This document shows, in pieces, positions 1-10,637 of a stretch of DNA of 64,000 nt (within the stretch, counting starts at the first letter, position 1; every line of letters begins with the position of its first letter). This stretch comes from Leuctra nigra (Eukaryota; Arthropoda; Insecta; Plecoptera; Leuctridae). The stretch spans positions 17,453,705 through 17,517,704 of the forward strand of contig OW203769.1 of assembly GCA_934045905.1 (NCBI GenBank), given 5' to 3'. The position numbers and the translations under genes were made by a program. The notes under the pieces were generated by a model. It did not search any database. It saw nothing but the letters and a program-made list of their open reading frames with translations, and was not told where the DNA came from.

Positions 1-129
1 TGTGGAATCTATAAAATAAAATGAGTAAATGATAAACTAAGCAGGGGTTAGCGCGACGCCCTGCTGTGTGACATCGGAACATGACAACACGTAAGCTCAA
101 CTAACTCGACACCCCCGCTCGTGTTGCAG

Positions 130-255
130 TCCGGTAACCGACGGTCGGGCGTCGCCTGCGCCAACTGCACCACCTCCACCACCACCCTCTGGCGACGGAA
201 CAACAACGGCGAGCCAGTGTGTAATGCGTGTGGCCTATACTACAAGCTGCACAAT
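130..255 (+). CDS. GATA transcription factor, C-terminal zinc-finger exon
   Basis: The 42 codons encode a complete GATA-type C-terminal finger. The four zinc-binding cysteines are at exon residues 10, 13, 31 and 34 (C-X2-C-X17-C-X2-C), with the LWRRN and [14 protein letters not shown] signatures between and after them. The family binds WGATAR sites in the nucleus and regulates transcription. The exon follows a pyrimidine-rich acceptor ending TTGCAG and ends at a consensus donor (AAT|GTAAGT), phase 0. Splitting the finger just after KLHN is, from memory, the conserved GATA intron position. The N-terminal finger and start codon must lie upstream of the window. If the following intron were retained, the frame would stay open for 34 more codons to a stop at 358-360. 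Family assignment is near certain; the orthologue is not resolved. Confidence 0.96.
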
Positions 256-2460
256 GTAAGTACTAACATCTTTCCCTCACTGAACATGAGCGCTGTCATG
301 GAAGGGGCCCCTGCCCTTCGGAAGCAGATTAAAATAGAAGCAGATTTGCAATTACACTAAAAACTGAAGATAATAACAGAATTAATAATAATTAAATTAT
401 TAATTATTAATTAATTAATAATTATTATAATAACAGATCTGACGTCACCACAGCTGACCAAAACTGGGGCAGATTCTTTCAGTAAATAAAAAATAAGTAA
501 TCATTATCTTTCTAGATTTAATTTCCTTATTTTTTTATACCGTCTGTCTTTCTTTTTAATATAATATCTTTCACAACTATATTTAAAATACGATTAAAGT
601 ATTGAAATATTGCATGTCCCCCAGCAAAATAAACAAGATTGAGGTATGTTACCATAGCAACAGGGGGATGCATGCAACCCTATTTACAGAGGAACAATAT
701 CTACTATAGTAACGTTATCACATATAAATTTTTGCTGTTTTAAACAACTTGTTTACTCCAAAAGCTCTATATTCTGTGTCCCAATTAGTTATTATTGTGT
801 TAATAAAACTGGGCATTACCTCCAGATCCCCATTGTAACAAAAAAATACAGAATTGAATAACAATATTTTAGGCAACGCCCCCCCCCCCCCTTCCCCCAA
901 CAGCTAAAAAAACAGTCGGCCTTGCATTGTAGTTCATTTGCACCTATGCATAATAATTGATTAGATTTCATAGCGTCTGTTTAATTATAATTGAAGCCAA
1001 TTCCAAGAAACTGATAAGAGAAACACATTATTTATTATCGTTCGATCTCCTGTCAAATTGTCATGACTCTTGAAATAAAATATTCGAATTGTTTGTTGAT
1101 TTCTGATCACGATTTCTGATACGTTTGTTGGAAAATTCCCAGGATTCAATTGATTTTTGTGGTCTTGATAGAACCTTGAATATTTGCAATGTTTGATGAG
1201 TTTGACAGACAATGAGGAATGAGAACTCAACGAATAGACGAATATTTGAAATAAAACCAATTGTTTAAGTAGGTAGGTAGCTGGAAATGTAGGTGTAGGT
1301 GCCTGGAATACACTTATGGTTTTGAGAAAACGGAATATCAAAGTGTATTATTATGCAGATTGGCCAAGCGAGCTTTTAAAAGCTTTGTTCTGGGGAAGGA
1401 ACCCACTAAATTGTATCAAATTGAAAGGTGGTGGCAAAAAATAGTTATTATATGATTATCTTTGGTAGTGGCTTAGACAACCAAAATTTTAAGACTAAAT
1501 TATGTGGGTAAAATTATGAAATAAAATTATGCGATTGTGGCTTTCACTTGAAACAAAAGCGGTGCTCTAAACTTTTCACTTTTTTCTCCAATTTTAGTTT
1601 AAAAAAAAATTATGATTGAGTGTCTGACGAAAAATACATTCATGGATTTAACCCTTTTGATCTGGAAACCTAAAAATATTTGTTTAAAATGTAATTAAAC
1701 ATCAAATCTCCTAAATGCTTTGTAATTATTTCGGGTAGTGCCCCCCCCCCCCCGCCCGACCAACGCCTCTGCGGTCGGGTCTTCAATAATTGTAACAGTT
1801 ATTTAATGTTCCGGTCTTAAAACAAACTCTATTTGCACTTGAATCTAGTTCTGCAAACAGTATGTCGGGTTTGACCCAGAATCTTCACTTTCATAACGAT
1901 ATATCACCTGATCTGTCACTATTTCAAGTGAGATACATTGGATGGACCAACTTACAATCACATCTTATCACTGACACACACGCTAATGTGGAGGAGGGTT
2001 CCCCAAGGCGCAATACTATGACGCACATTTTCATCATAGTTACTAACTTTCTAAAAGCCTTCGGGATTTCCGATATAATTGGAACAATGTATTCAGAAAC
2101 GGAGAGGAGGATCCTAGGAGGATGTTAGTAGGGCGTCTATTGCAGTTTTAACATTGCCAAAACTATTTGTGACGTCAAGTATGTACCTCTGTTTACTAAA
2201 GGAGAATGTACATAGTATTTTCCCCATACTATAGAGGGAATGGGGAAATAATCTACATAATTAGCTCCTTTCATTGGGTTATTGATGTGTTTTTTCCACT
2301 TTGAAGTCAGGAAAATCGTGCTCTGAGTCTTTCTTGCTCTTTTGTGGACATTTTTGGAATATTTTTTGGAAGTTCAAATGAGTTGTAATGGAATTAGTCT
2401 TTATAGCGATGCGTTCGAAATTTTGGATTTTGTACCCACCCCTAATTTGATCATTCCTAA
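256..2460 (+). other. First intron in window, left part
   Basis: AT-rich intron sequence without a convincing gene. About 425-690 is a copy of a dispersed repeat also found near 30.71-30.95 kb and in part near 46.03-46.15 kb. It contains GACGTCACCACAGCTGAC and ends beside an RFX X-box-like palindrome at 648-661. Long C runs occur near 880 and 1740. Nothing else is recognised. Confidence 0.5.
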
Positions 2461-2551
2461 AGGGTATGAAAGTTAAGAAAGAGGCGGTCGTGGCCTATCA
2501 GTAGGGAACCTTTCCATCATTTGCCTCTTGACTGACGGAAACCAGCAAGGA

Positions 2552-2769
2552 CCCAAGTCCCAAGTCCCAAGTCCCAAGTCCCAAGTCCCAAGTCCCAAGT
2601 CCCAAGTCCCGAGTCCCAAGTCCCAAGTCCCAAGTCCCAAGTCCCAAGTCCCAAGTCCCAAGTCCCAAGTCCCAAGACCCAAGTCCCAAGTCCCAAGTCC
2701 CAAGTCCCAAGTCCCAAGTCCCAAGTCCCAAGTCCCAAGTCCCAAGACCCAAGTCCCAAGTCCCAAGTC
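2552..2769. repeat. 7-bp minisatellite (CCCAAGT)n, about 31 copies
   Basis: A near-perfect tandem array of CCCAAGT with a few variants (CCCGAGT, AAGACCC). It gives open frames in every frame on both strands, which are artefacts. The same heptamer occurs in the adjoining SINE head at about 2918, so the array may have expanded from SINE sequence. Confidence 0.97.
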
Positions 2770-2900
2770 TTGAAATCGGCGTTTTGAAAACGTTCGTGTT
2801 TTCTTCGTTTAAAACCAAAAAAAGTTGACAACTTTTAATTTTTTCACGTTTTATACAATGAAAACGCAAATGGTTTCAAAACGCCGATTTCAAGACTTGG
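2763..2900. repeat. Inverted repeat at the minisatellite edge
   Basis: Arms of about 27 bp (CCAAGTCTTGAAATCGGCG on the left, its complement at 2874-2900) enclose an AT-rich loop of roughly 85 bp. It looks like a small fold-back element inserted next to or into the SINE. Confidence 0.8.
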
Positions 2901-2956
2901 ACTCCAGGTAATCGAACCCAAGTCTCCATAGTGTAGACCGACGCTTGTCCCAACAT

Positions 2957-3170
2957 TCACGACGTCACGACGTCGCTCTAGACCACGCCCACATCCGGTG
3001 CGAACGGAACTGGATCTCTAGACCTTGGGCCAGTTGTCTCGTCGCTTGGCCCACTGACTTGTACAGCTGATAACGGAGATTCTTCTTCACCTTGCACTGG
3101 TTACGTAGCGAGGACTTGAGCAAATTGTGTTTTACCCCGGGATTGCAGGCACTCTCAATCCACCAGTTAC
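2957..3170 (-). pseudogene. Coding-like GC3-rich island, unidentified
   Basis: On the minus strand one frame stays open across this segment with strongly GC-biased third positions, unlike its surroundings. Pieces of the translation are SACNPGVKHNLLKSSLRNQC, LYKSVGQATRQLAQGLEIQF and RSHRMW. The pattern of cysteines, SV, QFR and R-x-W faintly resembles the N-terminal region of Wnt proteins, but the usual EC and RWNC residues are missing, so I do not assign it. It sits between a SINE and a family A copy, with no convincing splice sites. It may be an exon fragment, a pseudogene or chance. Confidence 0.3.
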
Positions 3171-3197
3171 ACTCGCAAGTCAGGAATCCGCTTTTTG

Positions 3198-3677
3198 CAA
3201 GGGCGTATTCAGGATGAAATTTAGGAGATGGCAGTGGTAAACATGGGGGTTCGAGGGCGCAGAACATTTTCTTTCAAGGTCATTCGTTTTGGGGCAATTT
3301 TGAATCGCATCCGTTTTTGGCAAATATAAATTACACGTTTTAAAAATTTGTAACAAATTACAAATTACAAATTAAAGTTTTGTACAAAATTTGTAATTTA
3401 ATTTTAAATTACAAATAAATTACAAACATTGGTCTAAGAGGTTTAAGAATAGGTTTGAATACATTAGCAATGCAAATCCAGGGCGCAGGCCCCGGAAATT
3501 TTTGAAATTTAAACTCAATTCGAAGCATTTTTGGTATGTTTTGGAGATAATCTGTCATTTTAATTAGTTTTTTTACACATTTTTAAAAATAAATGTGCAT
3601 ATTTTTACTAGCCGAATCCCTTATTTTTTTTGGGGGGGGGGGGGGGGGGAACGCCCCTCCCCCTGAATAAGCCCTTG
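3198..3677. mobile_element. Family C MITE with CAAGGGCGTA termini
   Basis: Starts CAAGGGCGTATTCAGG and ends CTGAATAAGCCCTTG, which are imperfect terminal inverted repeats. Flanking octamers GCTTTTTG and GCTCTGTG agree at 6 of 8 positions, compatible with an aged 8-bp hAT-type target duplication. A long G run lies near the right end. Confidence 0.65.
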
Positions 3678-3942
3678 GCTCTGTGTAACGAGTTGATGAG
3701 CGAGCCTTCGTATTGCATGTGAAAACATATGAGTTTGCATGTCTCTGCTCTACAGGCCTTTTGGAGAGATAGGAAATAATATGCGTCATAAAGCAGTGAT
3801 AAAATATATTTAGTTTTCTTCCAGAAAATTGACAAATATTTCCAATCACGTTTAAGTTTACAACAGATTAGTCTGAAAATCGACACAAACACCTATTTTT
3901 GGACCCGATGACAATATAAAATTTGAAGTTAATAGATCAAAC

Positions 3943-4225
3943 GGTTCAAGATTAATTTTTCAAATAATCACGGGATCATGTTCAAAAACTATACACGAGA
4001 CCGCTCTTATGACATTAATGGGTGGGCAAAATTTCAGATCGATTGTTTGAACTGTTTTATCTGGACATCTGGGCAAGACAAAAAGGTTCAAGATTAATTT
4101 TTCAAATAATCACGGGATCATGTTCAAAAACTATACACGAGACCGCTCTTATGACATTAATGGGTGGGAAAATTTCAGATCGATTGTTTGAACTGTTTTA
4201 TCTGGACATCTGGGCAAGACAAAAA
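3943..4225. repeat. Direct duplication of about 142 bp
   Basis: Two adjacent copies (3943-4084 and 4085-4225) are nearly identical. The visible difference is one C missing from the second copy after ATGGGTGGG's equivalent position. Each contains the family A phrase TTCAGATCGATTGTTTGAAC. The duplication looks recent. Confidence 0.9.
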
Positions 4226-5158
4226 GAACAGAAAAAGTGCCAAATACCTGGAGCTGGTTCCCTATTCTATAAAGATAAACGAAATCATTTCGGTCTGAAC
4301 ATTTTTCGCGGCCGGGATAACATAAATCTAAAATGGAAACGTGATGTAATTTTTTACGAAATTTAATTTAAAAAAAATCAAATTGTCTGAATGTATTTAA
4401 ATTCACATTTGTTGACAACTGCGAGGCTGTAAATCCCTGGAATGTTATCACACACACATGTACAAATCAGTGCACCGACTGCGTAACTTCTGTGCAGATA
4501 CAATATCTGTGTTATTGTCTGATAGTTGGATACGGCGGGGGGTCAACATGGGTTCGCGATTAGACGCAGAGATTGTAACTATCTCGGAGATATCGCATAT
4601 CTTAGTGCGGGGGTGGCGGCGAGACGTGTGACGTCACAGCTCAGATATACACTGTAAACTCACTAACAGCAGGCTCGGATTTTTTTTTTTTTTATTTATG
4701 TTTTTTTTTTATTAATTTATTTATTTACTCGTATTTTGATAATACATCCAACAGAGTGAAACTCCACAAGTGGACGTGACAAATATAAAGAAACAACTCT
4801 AATACAATTATGAAAAACTATCAGAGAAAATCAATTGATACAATGAGTTAAAATTAAAAAGGAAACATTTAAATAATCATCACAAATGTGGGACTCGAGC
4901 CCACGACAAACCAAATTATGCTAATCTAATGCTAATCTGTAAACCTAATCTTATCTGGGTCTAAATAAAATACATATTTGTTAAAAGTGGACCTATAATG
5001 TTTTCATTACAATTGTTAAATATATCTAAAGAGTTATCAATTTGGAAGTTAAAATGATCAAAAGTACACAAAATTCTATTCACACAAGACCGTTTCCAAA
5101 TATTTATCCTACTTTAATGAGTTTTAAATGATGATTTTTGGCGGTTGAGGCGTGAAGG

Positions 5159-5545
5159 AACTGAACAATTGATATGAAGGGATGTGCGTTGTGAAAAATA
5201 TCCGACCGAACCGGGGCTCGAACCCGGGACCTTTCACTTGCCGGGCGAGAGCTCTACCAACTGAGCTACCCGATCGGACGGACGGACACTAGACACAACA
5301 TACTGATGAGGGTTAGAGATCTCCGAGGAGAATGGAATGAAGGTAGAGAATGCTTCTACGAACTGTCATACCACCGGTGACGATGCTGTCACCATGTCTC
5401 TTTGCACTTGCGTGCGCAACCCTCTTTTACTCGACTGAACGAGTTGCTTTTCAGCTCGAATGATGAGAATGTAGGTTTCTGTGGAAAACTTCCACAGTTT
5501 TCCACACGTTTCCCACAGAAACCTACATTCTCAACTGAACAATTG
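5159..5545 (-). mobile_element. tRNA-like element with 13-bp target-site duplications
   Basis: The 13-mer AACTGAACAATTG occurs at 5159-5171 and 5533-5545, bounding an insert of 361 bp. On the minus strand the insert begins with a hairpin (arms 5464-5489 and 5508-5533) and ends with a tRNA-like module at 5203-5275. Duplications of this length suggest LINE-type target-primed integration. Having the tRNA module near the far end, rather than at the head as in a normal SINE, is odd. Confidence 0.75.
5203..5275 (-). tRNA. tRNA-like sequence, probably SINE-type and non-functional
   Basis: The 73-nt minus-strand sequence folds as a cloverleaf. The acceptor GATCGGG pairs with TTCGGTC through wobble pairs, the D-arm is GCTC/GAGC and the T-arm is CCGGG/CCCGG with TTCGAGC. 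The A box is TAGCTCAGTTGG and the B box GGTTCGAGCCC. The anticodon loop reads CCGGCAA, so the nominal anticodon is GGC (Ala), but the near-universal U33 is C and the anticodon stem has a mismatch. The acceptor stem can be extended by three more pairs. It lies inside a mobile element, so I read it as a relic RNA polymerase III promoter. Confidence 0.6.
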
Positions 5546-5879
5546 TTGCGCTAAATGCTGAGATGTCGGAATGTTGAACGAGCGTACAACAATACTCTTT
5601 ACTCTGTTTGCAGTGCCAAGGTCATACCGATCAACTAATCAATCTGAAATTCTGCACACATGTAACGTTGTGTCTCAATTCAAAACAAAGAATTATACAG
5701 ACTTACATATAAAAATTACAATGCGCCACGCTTGAACGTTTAAATTTTTAATTTCGAGGCTTCTTTTTTACCAAATACAGACACAAAGTTATAATTTAGC
5801 ATAATATGTAACACTGCTTTTGTTATGTACACTTGGCCAAACTAAAAAGGTACATATTCCATAGATGCGGATTCGCTGA

Positions 5880-6035
5880 AAAATATTGTATAACAACATC
5901 CGATGAAGTCTATATTCTAACTAGTCGTATTCTAACCTCTGATTTCAATGATAATAACAAGGATTGATTGTCAAGGAACCTGACAAGCAGTCAATCCGTT
6001 TCGTTCAAATACAATCGTTTATTTGTGCCAATAGA
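5880..6035 (-). mobile_element. Family F MITE fragment
   Basis: Contains CATCCGATGAAGTC, the block ATAATAACAAGGATTGATTG and CAATCCGTTTCGTTC. These are shared with the complete family F copy at 33335-33553 and the copy at 60310-60525. Terminal repeats are degraded. Confidence 0.7.
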
Positions 6036-6140
6036 GTATACTTTTTGTATAGAAGGAAACAAAACATGTGAGTTTTTCATTTTGAAAACTCTAAAACGTG
6101 CTTTTTATCCCTTTGAAATAACTTTTATAAGAATATACGG

Positions 6141-6262
6141 CATCAAAATGGATACCCTATAAACATAATGGCTATCATTGAAACAAAATGGCCGCTGTGT
6201 AAACAAAATGTCTGTGCCTGAAACAAAATGGCCGCTGTAAACAAAATGTCTGTCTGTCCCAG
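6141..6262 (+). repeat. Six 20-bp tandem repeats abutting a splice acceptor
   Basis: Units start at 6141, 6161, 6181, 6201, 6221 and 6239. The consensus is AAACAAAATGGCCGCTGTGT, alternating with AAACAAAATGTCTGTGCCTG. The last unit supplies the pyrimidine tract and AG of the GATA exon at 6263. Confidence 0.92.
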
Positions 6263-6404
6263 GTGAGCCGGCCGCTGAGCATGAAGAAGGACGGGATCCA
6301 AACACGCAAGCGCAAACCGAAGAACCCCTCCATGGGCGGAGGTCAGGGGTCATCTGGAGGTCAAATGATGAGCATCAAGACAGAGGGCAAAGCAAATGTA
6401 CACG
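6263..6404 (+). CDS. GATA factor, basic tail of the C-terminal finger
   Basis: This exon continues the GATA domain in phase 0 with VSRPLSMKKDGIQTRKRKPK, the basic arm that contacts the minor groove and overlaps the nuclear-localisation signal. A Gly/Ser/Met-rich linker and SIKTEGKANVH follow. The RKRKPKN ending is typical of GATA4/5/6 proteins; GATA1/2/3 proteins normally have RNRK. The acceptor is CTGTCCCAG at 6254-6262. The donor is CACG|GTAAAC, leaving phase 1, which joins correctly to the exon at 9772. The acceptor lies at the end of a run of six imperfect 20-bp repeats. A further exon could be hidden in the assembly gap 150 bp downstream, but none is needed to keep the frame. Confidence 0.94.
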
Positions 6405-6552
6405 GTAAACTAAACGCTCAGCACTAATCTCTAGTCGTAAGCATCAGGTAGCATTAACATGTGTTGGTGGAGGTGCCGTGTTACATGTCGACGATTTGTT
6501 CCAATGAGACAGTTCGAAATGACGTTTTCCCGCTCTAAAGGCTAATAAAGGA

Positions 6553-6752
6553 NNNNNNNNNNNNNNNNNNNNNNNNNNNNNNNNNNNNNNNNNNNNNNNN
6601 NNNNNNNNNNNNNNNNNNNNNNNNNNNNNNNNNNNNNNNNNNNNNNNNNNNNNNNNNNNNNNNNNNNNNNNNNNNNNNNNNNNNNNNNNNNNNNNNNNNN
6701 NNNNNNNNNNNNNNNNNNNNNNNNNNNNNNNNNNNNNNNNNNNNNNNNNNNN
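6553..6752. other. Assembly gap of 200 N
   Basis: Exactly 200 unknown bases in the second GATA intron, probably a fixed-size placeholder. Any small alternative exon here would be invisible. Confidence 1.
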
Positions 6753-7030
6753 GGTAACAAGCTGGCTTTGGGAGTTACAGTCTGATATGAACTTCGGATC
6801 AGGCTCATCTTTCCCCAGACTGATTATTTTAGGCTACCATCAGTCGATAGGCAAATGTTGGGATGGTTCACACTTCATAATCATTCCATTAGCCTAGCTG
6901 CAGTGTACAACAGAATGACTTGAATAGGATATCCACCCTTCTTTTAGGACAGTTACTATTGACACAAGTCCAACGTCATCTACTCATCCGGTGTAAGAGA
7001 GCAGAGAGAGAGAACTGCACTTAGGGAGGT

Positions 7031-7112
7031 CAATGTTTGCCGCACGGAGTGTAGCCACACCTGGGAGATAAGCCGCGTGTTATCAGCACTCGGCAAACAT
7101 TGGCGCTTATCT
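7031..7112 (+). promoter_or_regulatory. Candidate GATA/forkhead enhancer in the GATA gene intron
   Basis: Within 82 bp there are two optimal GATA sites (AGATAAG at 7066-7072; its complement CTTATCT at 7106-7112) and a third WGATAR site (TTATCA at 7080-7085). They sit with a perfect 12-bp inverted pair, CAATGTTTGCCG (7031-7042) and CGGCAAACATTG (7091-7102), whose cores TGTTTGC and GCAAACA are forkhead-type sites. The position in an intron of a GATA gene suggests autoregulation. Function is inference. Confidence 0.5.
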
Positions 7113-7117
7113 CGCGC

Positions 7118-7372
<255 letters not shown>

Positions 7373-7734
7373 TCATCAATACAGTCAACATTTAAACATT
7401 TGATTTGATTTGCTGGGTGACATACTTTTAAAAGTTTAATCGAATTTTAAATTCAATTGTGAATGAAAGTTTTAAGAAAGAAATAAAGAATTGGTATCGA
7501 AAATAAACTTAAAATACAATTAATACTTATTTCTTATTTACTGAAAGCATCTGTCCCCAGGTAGATTTGGTTCATCTGTAACGTCAGATGAGATTGCTAT
7601 AGATATTGGATTCATTTCTTCAGGTAGTTGCTGTGTAAAAAAAATAGTTGTTACGTATAGAATTCGACACATTTTAGAGATACATTTTCTTTGTTTTTTC
7701 GTCGTACATTTCTGAAAGATTAATGAATGAGTGA

Positions 7735-7895
7735 ATGATTGGGAGATGTTGATGATTAGGTGAGGACTGACAGCGGGAAGGAGGCGGTTAGTACCTATGT
7801 AGGCAACCTTTGCAGCATTACCTCTTGACTGAGGGAAACCACGAACCTCCTCAGTCAGGGGTAGCTCTGTAGATAAAACTGTACGCAGATAGCAA
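7735..7895 (-). mobile_element. SINE fragment (same family as 19645-19917)
   Basis: Shares GCGGGAAGGAGGCGGT, GCATTACCTCTTGACTGAGG and CAGTCAGGGG in the same order as the full SINE. The tRNA-related head is missing. Confidence 0.65.
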
Positions 7896-8074
7896 ATAGG
7901 ACAGAACATTATCCCTTTGGTTTCATTTTAGAAATATAGAATTTGAAGTAGAGATGTTGAGAAATTTACAAATTGAATGATGAAATTAGAAGGACAATCT
8001 ATGCTATAAAAAGAGTATACATTTGTCCGAGATCCGGAGGTTTATTCTCGCGGCAATTGAGCTGTGCGTTCCCG

Positions 8075-8410
8075 CCAAACTTCTCCTCATCCTCGGACAA
8101 TATAAGTGCGAGGTCGGATGGACGACGTTCGCGGGAGAAGGCCGCAGCTCGCCCGCCAAACTCGTCCTCATCCCTCGGACAATATAAGTGCGAGGTCGGA
8201 CGGACGAGGTTCGCGGGAGATGACCTCATCTCGCTCGCCAAACTCTTCCTCATCCTCGGACAATATAAGTGCGAGGTCGGACGGACGAGGTTCGCGGGAA
8301 ATGACCGCTGCTCGCCCGCCAAACTCTTCCTCATCCTCGGACAATATAAGTGCGATGTCGGTCGGACGAGGTTCGCGGGAAATGACCGCAGCTCGCCCGC
8401 CAAACCCACC
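8075..8410. repeat. 81-bp CpG-rich minisatellite, four copies
   Basis: The repeated CCAAAC junction recurs at 8075, 8156, 8238, 8319 and 8400, a period of 81-82 bp. Each unit contains CCTCGGACAATATAAGTGCG and a run of GGACG/GGACGAGG. As the period is close to 27 codons, long frames open on both strands; there is no evidence that they are genes. The array is GC-rich within an AT-rich intron. Confidence 0.93.
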
Positions 8411-9419
8411 AGTCTCGGAGTCAGAGCACTCGTTAGCGTTAAGTCATGCATTTCAACTGCAACATTGTACTATGACAGTTATTGCTGAAATATTGTTGTT
8501 AGCTGAACAATTTATAGACAGAAAATGAATACAAATTACTTTCATTTACATGATGTTTTACATTAGTTTTACATACATGAGGGTAACTATAATCTTAACT
8601 AATTTAAATTATTAGTTGTTTGCTAAATCGCTAATAATACAAATTAATTCCGTTTTAATTGCACTTGCACTGTGCAAGTGCAATGTTTTTATGCAGTTTT
8701 CAGACAAAGTCGAGTGAAAATCACTTAGCTCCATTCTAATTATGTTGGCAATCTTAATGTTATGATGATAATTGCAGAAGAGTGTTTCGAGCTGTAATGA
8801 GCTAATTCACAGTCTTGTCTGCACAATATGATCAAGAGGGCATTGGAATTAAATTCCGATCAACATCAGTTAGAACTGCGTAACTTCATGTGGGTGATTT
8901 GAATGGTCGATAGGGTTATTTGGAATGTTTATAGGGAAGCTGCATCACCCTGGGTTGCTAGGTAACAGACATCAATATTGTTTACTTTCAAATATTTCAA
9001 AATAAACATTGGTCCAGTAATTGAAAAGTCATTATTTTAGTCAGTTTTCGACGATTTAGGTCACTTTGAGTGTAATTTGACGTTTTGCGAGGTCCATATT
9101 TCCCAAACGATGAAATTTAGAGGAAAACGCTCAGAGATCTGTTTGTGTTCATTTAGGATGGTGAACAAGTCTGCCAAGTTTCGTCAAAATCGGAGTTACA
9201 TGAAAAAAGTTTTTTTGACAAGATGGAATTAACATGGGAAATTAACTTAAAAAGTGAATAAAAAGTACTTCCGGTGCACGGATTTTGGGCGATTTTGGAT
9301 ATGTTGTAGAGGGCATTTTTCTGAATCCATTCATGTATTGAAACCTTCTGTTGGACGGTTCAGCCCTTTTTCTGCTTTAAATTACTATAGGCTACATCTC
9401 TTGTTTGTAAAATTCTTCT

Positions 9420-9625
9420 AAAATGTTGGTCCCATAGACCATTCAAAATTTGAAGTTGATCGGTCGAACGGTTCCATTTCTTAATTTTCAACCAATCACA
9501 GGATCTAATTCAAAAACTGTACACGTGACCGCTCATATGACATTAGTGTGGGTGCAGAACAACAGATTGATTTGTTGACTGGGCAGTGCAGACAAAATTA
9601 AAAACAGACAAACAAACGAAAAACA
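9420..9625 (-). mobile_element. Family A fragment
   Basis: Contains the reversed family core: TGTTGGTCCCATAGACCATT, GTTGATCGGTCGAACGGTTC and CCAATCACAGGATC, ending in an A-rich region after the CAG/GGGCAGTG segment. Diverged and truncated at both ends. Confidence 0.7.
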
Positions 9626-9771
9626 CACCGAGAAAGCAAAGTCACCGTGAAGATTGCCGTAGTGATGTGAAAATGTGTAAAAACTTCTAAATGTGGTCAA
9701 GTTGCCTCGGCCTTTAATCCCATCCTACGTCATCAATGTCTTGTAACGTCTGGTCTATGTCTGTCTTGTAG

Positions 9772-9970
9772 TGGGGATGTACAGTGATGGCGTAAAGAGC
9801 GTGCAACAACACCACCACCACCACCAACTCATGCAGCAGCAGCAACTGCTAGACAATGACGTCATGGCCTCGTCAGCGGCCGCGGAGCATTACGTCATAC
9901 AAGAGCAATCGCCATCGCATTCACCGCTTCCCTTACCGTCTACAAGTAGTCTGAACAGACATATTGCCAA
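9772..9970 (+). CDS. GATA factor, His/Gln-rich C-terminal region exon
   Basis: The exon begins after the acceptor GTCTTGTAG. With the single base carried over from 6404 it reads VGMYSDGVKSVQQ, then a five-histidine run, QLMQQQQLLDN, an Ala-rich stretch and a Ser/Pro-rich stretch (SPSHSPLPLPSTSS). Such low-complexity His/Gln and Ser/Pro segments are common in the transactivation regions of insect GATA proteins. The donor is CCAA|GTGAGC, phase 2, which matches the next exon. If this donor is skipped, the frame ends after four more bases (…HIAK-stop), giving a short alternative C terminus. The case rests on phase agreement, splice signals and composition; I cannot show conservation. Confidence 0.87.
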
Positions 9971-10418
9971 GTGAGCGTCCATTTTATGTTCTTCTGCTTC
10001 GTACATTGTCAATTGTCACTGTTAAATAGTTTTGTTGCTAATACTTTGTCAGAATAGCAGATCCTCAACTCGTCTTCGGTATATTTTAACCTACCTAACC
10101 TCACATTTGAGAGAAATCTGTGTGTATTGGGATAAGAGATTGCAGAACTTACACCCTGGTTTTGGTGTTGCACAGTGTTATTTTTACAGCCACATTGGAA
10201 GTTATTTGCACTTTTTTTTGTATATTTGAATCCATTGTACTCTATAAACATTTTTGAACGTATTATGAAATTAAAGAAATAAGTGGCACACAGGGATGAT
10301 GCATGGTTTGAGGTTAGGTTAGGTTGATTTGGTTCACATGGTTGTTTTACATTTAATTACCTTTATTTTCTTAGGTAACAGTTTTAACCTCCAAGTTTTA
10401 TAATTATATAATAATGTA

Positions 10419-10637
10419 TGTACACTCAAACCAATAAAAATTGGTACTCGAAAAGAAAGGGATTGGCTGCTGGTAAGGTTTCTTGACAATCAATTCTTGT
10501 TATTATCAATTAAATATGAGCTCACCTACTAGAGGTAGATGATGCGTTGACACAGCCCTCATCGGATGATGCCATCAAACCTTAATCAGCCAATCCTTTT
10601 CTTTTCGAGTACCGATTTGTATTGATTTGAGTGTACA
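10419..10637. mobile_element. Family F MITE, 219 bp, TA-flanked
   Basis: Terminal inverted repeats of about 50 bp begin TGTACACTCAAACCAATA and include GGTACTCGAAAAGAAA. Immediate flanks are TA on both sides (10417-10418, 10638-10639), as for Tc1/mariner-type insertion. It lies in the last intron of the GATA gene. Confidence 0.9.

Larger units (their letters stand above)
2465..2960 (-). mobile_element. tRNA-derived SINE copy disrupted by a minisatellite
   Basis: The left part matches the body of the SINE at 19645-19917 (AGGCGGTCGTGGCCTAT, then TTTGCCTCTTGACTGACGG). The right part keeps an antisense B-box-like segment (AATCGAACCCAAGTCTCC). Between them lie the 7-bp minisatellite and an inverted repeat, so the copy is interrupted. 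Read on the minus strand. Confidence 0.6.
3172..4230 (-). mobile_element. Family A repeat, diverged copy carrying a nested family C element
   Basis: Reading in reverse, the family A terminus (GGAATCCGCTTTTTG) is interrupted by the family C element at 3198-3677. It resumes with GCTCTGTGTAACGAGTTGAT and GAGCGAGCC. The rest follows the family A internal order in degenerate form, including a duplicated block at 3943-4225. Confidence 0.65.

Noticed and set aside
2473..2869. Several repeat proteins of 80-120 residues on both strands
   Set aside because: Artefacts of the stop-free 7-bp minisatellite.
5203..5275. Functional tRNA-Ala gene
   Set aside because: C in place of U33, a mismatch in the anticodon stem, several wobbles in the acceptor stem and location inside a mobile element with target duplications.
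7973..8528. Open frames of 140-171 residues on both strands
   Set aside because: They follow the 81-bp repeat period in three frames at once; no start context or domain.
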